64,000 nucleotides of DNA from Aphanothece cf. minutissima CCALA 015 (GTDB taxonomy: Bacteria; Cyanobacteriota; Cyanobacteriia; PCC-6307; Cyanobiaceae). A model generated the notes under the pieces. It ran no database searches. It had not been told where the DNA came from and was given only the letters and a program-made list of their open reading frames with translations. Position 1 is the first letter of the stretch. Each line of letters opens with the position of its first letter. The stretch is from the NCBI GenBank assembly GCA_003003925.1, contig PVWP01000009.1, forward strand, positions 88,831 through 152,830, written 5' to 3'. Below, piece after piece: positions 59,941-64,000 of this stretch. The position numbers and the translations under genes were made by a program.

Positions 59941-60855
59941 CTATCGGGGCCCGTGGGCCGCGTCTTGCGCACAGCTCCCGGGCGCCTCGATCTGGAGGGT
60001 GCTGTGGCTGATGCCCAGCTGGGCGAGCCGCTGCCGGGCCAGAGACAGCAGGTCTCCATCGAGCGGCCCATGGCCGGAGCCCACGAGATGGGCGGTGAGG
60101 GCGGCGCGGGAGGTGCTCATGCCCCAGACATGCAGATGGTGGACGTCCTCCACACCGGGGAGGGCACGCAGGGCCGCCTCCACCGCGGCCAGGTCGATGC
60201 CCCGCGGCACGGCGTCGAGGCTGGCGCTGAGGGCCTCCACCAGCAGTTCCCAGCCGCTCCAGGCCACCGCCAGCCCCACGCCGATGGCGGTGGCCGCATC
60301 CAGCCACATCCAGCCCACCAGCCCCACCAGCACGGCGCTGATCAGCACCGCGGCCGAGACGGCGGCATCGGTGAGCAGGTGCACCACCGCCGCCCGCCGG
60401 TTCAGATCGTGGTGGTGGCCGCTGCCGAACAGCCGGGCCGAGAGCAGGTTGACCACGATGCCGGCCGCCGCCGCCCAGGCCACCGGGCCGCTCACCACGG
60501 GCACAGGATTCAGCAGCCGCTGCACCCCTTCGACGATCACCACCCCCGCCGCCATCAGGATCAGGGCCGCGTTCATCAGCGAGGCCAGCTGGGTGCTGCG
60601 GCCGAAGCCGTAGGTGAAGCGGGCCGTGGCCGGCCGGGCGCTGAGCCGTTCGGCCCCCCAGCCGAACAGCAGGCCGGCCACATCGCCCAGGTTGTGGATG
60701 GCGTCACCGATCAGGGCCAGGGAGCCGAAGCCGATGCCGATCGCCAGCTGCAGCCCCGAGAGGGCGCTGTTGAGCAGCACCCCCCAGAAGAAGGCCCTGG
60801 GCGAGCCCTGGCGGTGGGGATGCCCGTGGTCGTGCTGGTGGGAGTGGGACGCCAT
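59941..60855 (-). CDS. Cation diffusion facilitator (Zn/Co/Cd efflux)
   Basis: This 304-aa CDF transporter has a His-rich N terminus (ASHSHQHDHGHPHRQG), six membrane helices, and the HxxxD-type metal sites DAIHNLGD and VVHLLTDAA in helices II and V (each with His/Asp), typical of zinc-type members of the CzcD/ZitB group. The C-terminal cytoplasmic domain ends the protein (VHHLHVWGMSTS). It would balance zinc uptake by the operon at 5.7-10.6 kb; there is no Zur-like box visible here. Confidence 0.93.
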   Translation of the reverse strand: MASHSHQHDHGHPHRQGSPRAFFWGVLLNSALSGLQLAIGIGFGSLALIGDAIHNLGDVAGLLFGWGAERLSARPATARFTYGFGRSTQLASLMNAALILMAAGVVIVEGVQRLLNPVPVVSGPVAWAAAAGIVVNLLSARLFGSGHHHDLNRRAAVVHLLTDAAVSAAVLISAVLVGLVGWMWLDAATAIGVGLAVAWSGWELLVEALSASLDAVPRGIDLAAVEAALRALPGVEDVHHLHVWGMSTSRAALTAHLVGSGHGPLDGDLLSLARQRLAQLGISHSTLQIEAPGSCAQDAAHGPR

Positions 60856-60890
60856 GGAGGCGTCTTAGCAGCGATGGCCCTGGCTGGCCT

Positions 60891-61103
60891 TCAGCTCTGG
60901 TAGTGGGAATCGAGCCAGCAGCGGGGCAGGGCCTCCCCGGAGGGAAAGAGCAGGTCGGTTTTGGCGTACTCCTGGGGATCCTGCATCTCTTCGCCGCCAT
61001 GGAGACGGCCCTGGACCTGGGTGTCGAAGGGGTTGAACAACTGCCTGACATTCAGCACCTCCACCAGGCTGGCGTCGTCGTTGTGGCGTACCTTCAGAAA
61101 CAT
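60891..61103 (-). CDS. Small conserved picocyanobacterial-type protein
   Basis: From ATG 61103 the 70-aa product reads MFLKVRHNDDASLVEVLNVR, then LFNPFDTQVQGRLHGGEEMQ and TDLLFPSGEALPRCW. The strings are compact and evenly hydrophilic, as in a small cytoplasmic protein, and I recall near-identical proteins in Synechococcus/Cyanobium, sometimes called acetyltransferase-like without basis. The function is unknown. The gene is divergent from the sulfide:quinone oxidoreductase gene. Confidence 0.6.
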   Translation of the reverse strand: MFLKVRHNDDASLVEVLNVRQLFNPFDTQVQGRLHGGEEMQDPQEYAKTDLLFPSGEALPRCWLDSHYQS

Positions 61104-61220
61104 CGCCCTGCTCCGGTTCTCGATCCCTTCAGTCTGCTGGCGCTTCGGTGCCACGAAGGATCAGGACCGTAACGATTCCCCTCGCCGTTGCCGGGCCCTC
61201 CGCGTCTGAATTCCCGTTCC

Positions 61221-62453
61221 ATGGCCCATCACCAGATCCTGATCGTCGGCGGAGGGGCTGCGGGCCTCACCGTGGCCAGCCAGCTCAAGCGGGCCCGGCC
61301 GGGCCTGGAGATCGCCATCCTCGAGCCCTCCCCCGACCACTACTACCAACCCGGCTGGACCCTGGTGGGCGCCGGCGTCTTCAGCCTCGAGCAGACCCGT
61401 CGGGCCGAGGCCGACCTGATCCCCGAGGGGGTGCGCTGGATCCGCGCCGCCGCCGCCAGCTTCGATCCGGCGGCCGGCACCGTGGCCAGCAGCGACGGCG
61501 AAACGCTCCATTACGACGCCCTGGTGGTGGCCACCGGCATCAAGCTCTGCTGGGACCGGATCAAGGGGCTGCCGGAGGCCCTCGGCAGCCAGGGCATCAC
61601 CAGCAACTATTCCAAGAATCTGGTCGATTACACCTGGCAGACGATCCAGGCCTTCTCCGGCGGCAACGCGATCTTCACCTTCCCCGACACACCGATCAAG
61701 TGCGCCGGGGCGCCCCAGAAGATCATGTACCTGGCCGACGACGTCTTCAAGCGCTCGCCGGCGGTGGCGGCGGCGACCAAGGTGATCTTTGCCACCGCCA
61801 CGCCGGGGATCTTCGGCATTCCCACCTTCGCCGAACCCCTGCGCCAGGTGGTGGCCCGCCGCGGCATCGAGCCCCGCTACCAGCACACCCTCAAGGAGGT
61901 GCGCGCCGCCAGCAAGGAGGCGGTCTTCGCCGTCAAGGACGGCGACACGGTGCGGGAGGAGGTGCTCCCCTTCGGGATGCTGCACGTCACCCCGCCGATG
62001 GCGGCCCCGGATGTGGTGGCCACCAGCCCCCTGGCGGTGGCCGGACCGGGGGGCTGGGTGGATGTGGACAAGTTCACCACCCAGCACGTGCGCCATCCCA
62101 ACGTCTTCTCCCTCGGTGATGTGTCCTCGCTGCCCAATTCCAAGACCGCCGCGGCGGTGCGGGGCCAGGCGCCGGTGCTGGTGGCCAACCTGCTGGCCCA
62201 CCTCGATGGCCAGCCCCTGGCCGCCCGCTACGACGGCTACGCCTGCTGTCCGCTGATCACCGGCTACGGGCGGGTGATCATGGCCGAGTTCAACTACGAC
62301 GGCCAGCCCGTTCCCTCCTTCCCCCTCGATCCCACCCAGGAGCGCTGGAGCATGTGGGTGGTGAAGAAGGACGTGCTGCCCTGGATCTACTGGAACCGCA
62401 TGCTGAAGGGATACCAGCACGAGCGGCGCTTCATGCCGGGGGTGGCCCACTGA
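61221..62453 (+). CDS. sqr: Sulfide:quinone oxidoreductase family protein
   Basis: This 410-aa flavoprotein has ILIVGGGAAGLTVASQLKRA (FAD), a conserved cysteine in TPIKCAGAPQK (Cys161) and the C-terminal pair YACCPLITGYGR (Cys342-Cys343), as in type II SQR enzymes. SPDHYYQPGWTLVG and the final ERWSMWVVKKDVLPWIYWNR fit the family. It oxidises sulfide and reduces quinone, useful for detoxification. ATG 61221 is the start. Confidence 0.92.
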   Translation: MAHHQILIVGGGAAGLTVASQLKRARPGLEIAILEPSPDHYYQPGWTLVGAGVFSLEQTRRAEADLIPEGVRWIRAAAASFDPAAGTVASSDGETLHYDALVVATGIKLCWDRIKGLPEALGSQGITSNYSKNLVDYTWQTIQAFSGGNAIFTFPDTPIKCAGAPQKIMYLADDVFKRSPAVAAATKVIFATATPGIFGIPTFAEPLRQVVARRGIEPRYQHTLKEVRAASKEAVFAVKDGDTVREEVLPFGMLHVTPPMAAPDVVATSPLAVAGPGGWVDVDKFTTQHVRHPNVFSLGDVSSLPNSKTAAAVRGQAPVLVANLLAHLDGQPLAARYDGYACCPLITGYGRVIMAEFNYDGQPVPSFPLDPTQERWSMWVVKKDVLPWIYWNRMLKGYQHERRFMPGVAH

Positions 62454-62844
62454 GCTCGCCACTCGCCCGCTTCAGATCGCCCAGGCGCTCCTCTAGCCCG
62501 TGCAGCATCTCCAGGGCGAACATCGGCAACTCCTGAAGCGCGAACAGGAACTCCTCCCGCTTCATTTCCAGCAGCTGGGCGTCCAGCTGGGCCGTGGCGG
62601 TGCCAAAGCGCAGGTGCGGGGCGTCCAACAGGGCGCCCACGCCGAAGGTGCTGCCGGGGCCGAGGCGTTCACTCTCGCGACCTCCGGCCCAGTCGATCCT
62701 GACCTCTCCTTCCAGGATCCCAACGACCGAGTTGCCAAGTTCCCCCGCTTGGAAGATCACCTCCCCTGGGGCGACGGTCCGCAGGTCCCGGCCCTGGGCC
62801 AGAAGCCGCATGGTGGTCAGGGCGCCTGAGGATTGGGGAGTCAT
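62431..62844 (-). CDS. Cyclic nucleotide-binding domain protein
   Basis: This 137-aa protein is a single cNMP-binding beta barrel: VAPGEVIFQAGELGNSVVGI, EGEVRIDWAG, and LGPGSTFGVGALLDAPHLRF, followed by two helices. There is no DNA-binding domain, so it is not a Crp regulator. It overlaps the end of the SQR gene by 23 nt on the other strand. Ligand residues are partly changed (no clear Arg in the phosphate cassette), so cAMP binding is uncertain. Confidence 0.78.
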   Translation of the reverse strand: MTPQSSGALTTMRLLAQGRDLRTVAPGEVIFQAGELGNSVVGILEGEVRIDWAGGRESERLGPGSTFGVGALLDAPHLRFGTATAQLDAQLLEMKREEFLFALQELPMFALEMLHGLEERLGDLKRASGELSGPPPA

Positions 62845-62890
62845 GGTCCGAATCCTGAATCCCTCCACCATGCTGACGGTGGGCTAAGGA

Positions 62891-64000
62891 TCAGGTGCGA
62901 CCGGGGCCTCCGGTCATGGCCACTGGAGAGGGCTGCACGTCCCAGATTCTCTGCGCATATTCCCTGATCGCGCGATCGGAGGAGAAGAAGCCGCTGCGGG
63001 CGGCGTTCATGATGGCCATCCGATTCCAGCGGCTGCGGTCGGCCCAGGTGGCATTGATGGCGTTCTGGGCCCGGAGGTAGTCGCTGAAATCGGCCAGCAC
63101 GAAGAAGGGATCGACCCCCCGCAGCTGGTCCGTCAGGGGCCGGAACCGTTCCGTGTCCCCCTGGCTGAAGTGCCCCTGCTCGATCAGGTCGAACACCTCG
63201 GCCAGCACCGGATCGTTCCCCAGCCATTCCCAGGGTCTGTAGTGGCCCCGCAGCTGGCCGATCTCCTCAGTGGTCCGTCCGAACAGGAAGAAGTTGTCAT
63301 CGCCCACCTGCTCACGGATCTCGACGTTGGCGCCATCGAGGGTGCCGATGGTGAGGGCGCCGTTCATCATGAATTTCATGTTGCCGGTGCCGGAGGCCTC
63401 GAGGCCGGCGGTGGAGATCTGCTCGGAGAGGTCGGCGGCGGGATAGACCCGCTCCCCGAGCTTGACGTTGTAGTCGGCCAGGAAGATGACGCGCAGGCGG
63501 CCGTCCATGTCGGGATCGGCGTTGACGACGTCGGCGATGCCGTTGATGAAGCGGATGATCAGCTTGGCCATGGCGTAGCCGGGGGCGGCCTTGCCCCCGA
63601 AGATCACGGTGCGGGGGGCCATGCCGCCTGTGAGGCCGTTCTTGATGCGCAGGTACTGGGCGATCACCTGGAGGGCATTGAGGTGCTGGCGCTTGTACTC
63701 GTGGATGCGCTTCACCTGCACGTCGAAAAGGCTGTCTGGGTCAACAGCCAGCTCCAGATGCCGTTGGACGTATCCGGCCAGCCGCTCCTTGGCGATCCGC
63801 TTGCACGCTCCCCAGCGTTCCAGAAACGACCCATCCTGCTGGAAGTCCTGAAGGCGCTGGAGGGCCCCGGGCCGGGTCGTCCAGTCGGGGCCGATGCTCT
63901 CGCAGAACAGCTCATGCAGCGCCGGATTGGCCAGGGCCACCCAGCGCCGGGGGGTGACGCCGTTGGTGACGTTGGTGAACTTCTCGGGCCAGAGGGCGGC
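62891..64000 (-). CDS. glgP: Glycogen phosphorylase, C-terminal part (partial)
   Basis: The frame enters from the right window edge (translation begins ...AALWPEKFTNVTNGVTPRRW) and 369 residues are visible. FDVQVKRIHEYKRQ, VIFGGKAAPGYAMAKLI and EASGTGNMKFMMNGALTIGT with the PLP-binding Lys identify it as alpha-glucan phosphorylase. It releases glucose-1-phosphate from glycogen. The C terminus ends in a short disordered tail. Confidence 0.95.
   Translation of the reverse strand, partial: AALWPEKFTNVTNGVTPRRWVALANPALHELFCESIGPDWTTRPGALQRLQDFQQDGSFLERWGACKRIAKERLAGYVQRHLELAVDPDSLFDVQVKRIHEYKRQHLNALQVIAQYLRIKNGLTGGMAPRTVIFGGKAAPGYAMAKLIIRFINGIADVVNADPDMDGRLRVIFLADYNVKLGERVYPAADLSEQISTAGLEASGTGNMKFMMNGALTIGTLDGANVEIREQVGDDNFFLFGRTTEEIGQLRGHYRPWEWLGNDPVLAEVFDLIEQGHFSQGDTERFRPLTDQLRGVDPFFVLADFSDYLRAQNAINATWADRSRWNRMAIMNAARSGFFSSDRAIREYAQRIWDVQPSPVAMTGGPGRT

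Overview
The window looks like the chromosome of a high-GC picocyanobacterium of the Cyanobium/freshwater Synechococcus kind. The basis is very GC-rich codon use with long antisense open frames, the C5 haem pathway gene hemL, cyanobacterial type-II NADH dehydrogenase, a CysR-like Crp regulator beside sulfate transport genes, and small membrane proteins of picocyanobacterial type. The assignment is inference; no rRNA marker is present.

Layout. 1-3.3 kb: end of a hydantoinase B/5-oxoprolinase gene and a gamma-glutamyltransferase (glutathione breakdown), an HdeD-like membrane protein and a small exported protein. 3.4-5.6 kb: a K+ channel converging on NDH-2. 5.7-10.6 kb: a zinc operon with a Zur-like box, a COG0523 GTPase, a WD40 protein and ZnuA-ZnuC-ZnuB, chained by short overlaps.

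11.17-33.04 kb: a 21.9-kb integrated element of visibly lower GC. It has split a DEDDh exonuclease gene: residues 1-30 are encoded right of the element and the catalytic part left of it, with a 15-bp direct repeat at the junctions. The element carries a tyrosine integrase at one end and a serine recombinase at the other, a proline-rich small protein present in two copies, exported and membrane proteins of unknown role, a secreted nuclease, a pentapeptide-repeat protein, a tandem HNH-like protein, a complete type I restriction system (HsdM-HsdS-HsdR), and a ten-unit array of hairpin repeats in front of a 58-aa gene and a helicase-like gene that together resemble a replication module. A degraded IS3 OrfA and an integrase tail mark an older, damaged module inside it.

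33.1-40.0 kb: a voltage-gated type K+ channel, a complete branched-chain amino acid ABC system (LivF, G, M, H and a binding lipoprotein) and hemL, all leftward. 40.6-43.2 kb: five exported proteins alternating between pilin-like subunits and short PapD-like chaperone domains. 43.2-50.1 kb: glycolate oxidase subunit GlcD, ChrA, small membrane proteins, MetX with two rhodanese-like proteins, and a class II glutamine amidotransferase. 50.1-57.0 kb: a sulfate assimilation locus with two binding proteins, an Rrf2 regulator, a CysR-like regulator, CysA, CysT and CysW. 57.1-64.0 kb: glycosyltransferase 25, UDP-galactopyranose mutase, an HD/inositol-oxygenase-like protein, a CDF metal exporter, sulfide:quinone oxidoreductase, a cyclic-nucleotide-binding protein and the end of glycogen phosphorylase.

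The most unusual parts are the element (junctions, repeat array, duplicated integrase/small-protein module) and the alternating subunit/mini-chaperone cassette.
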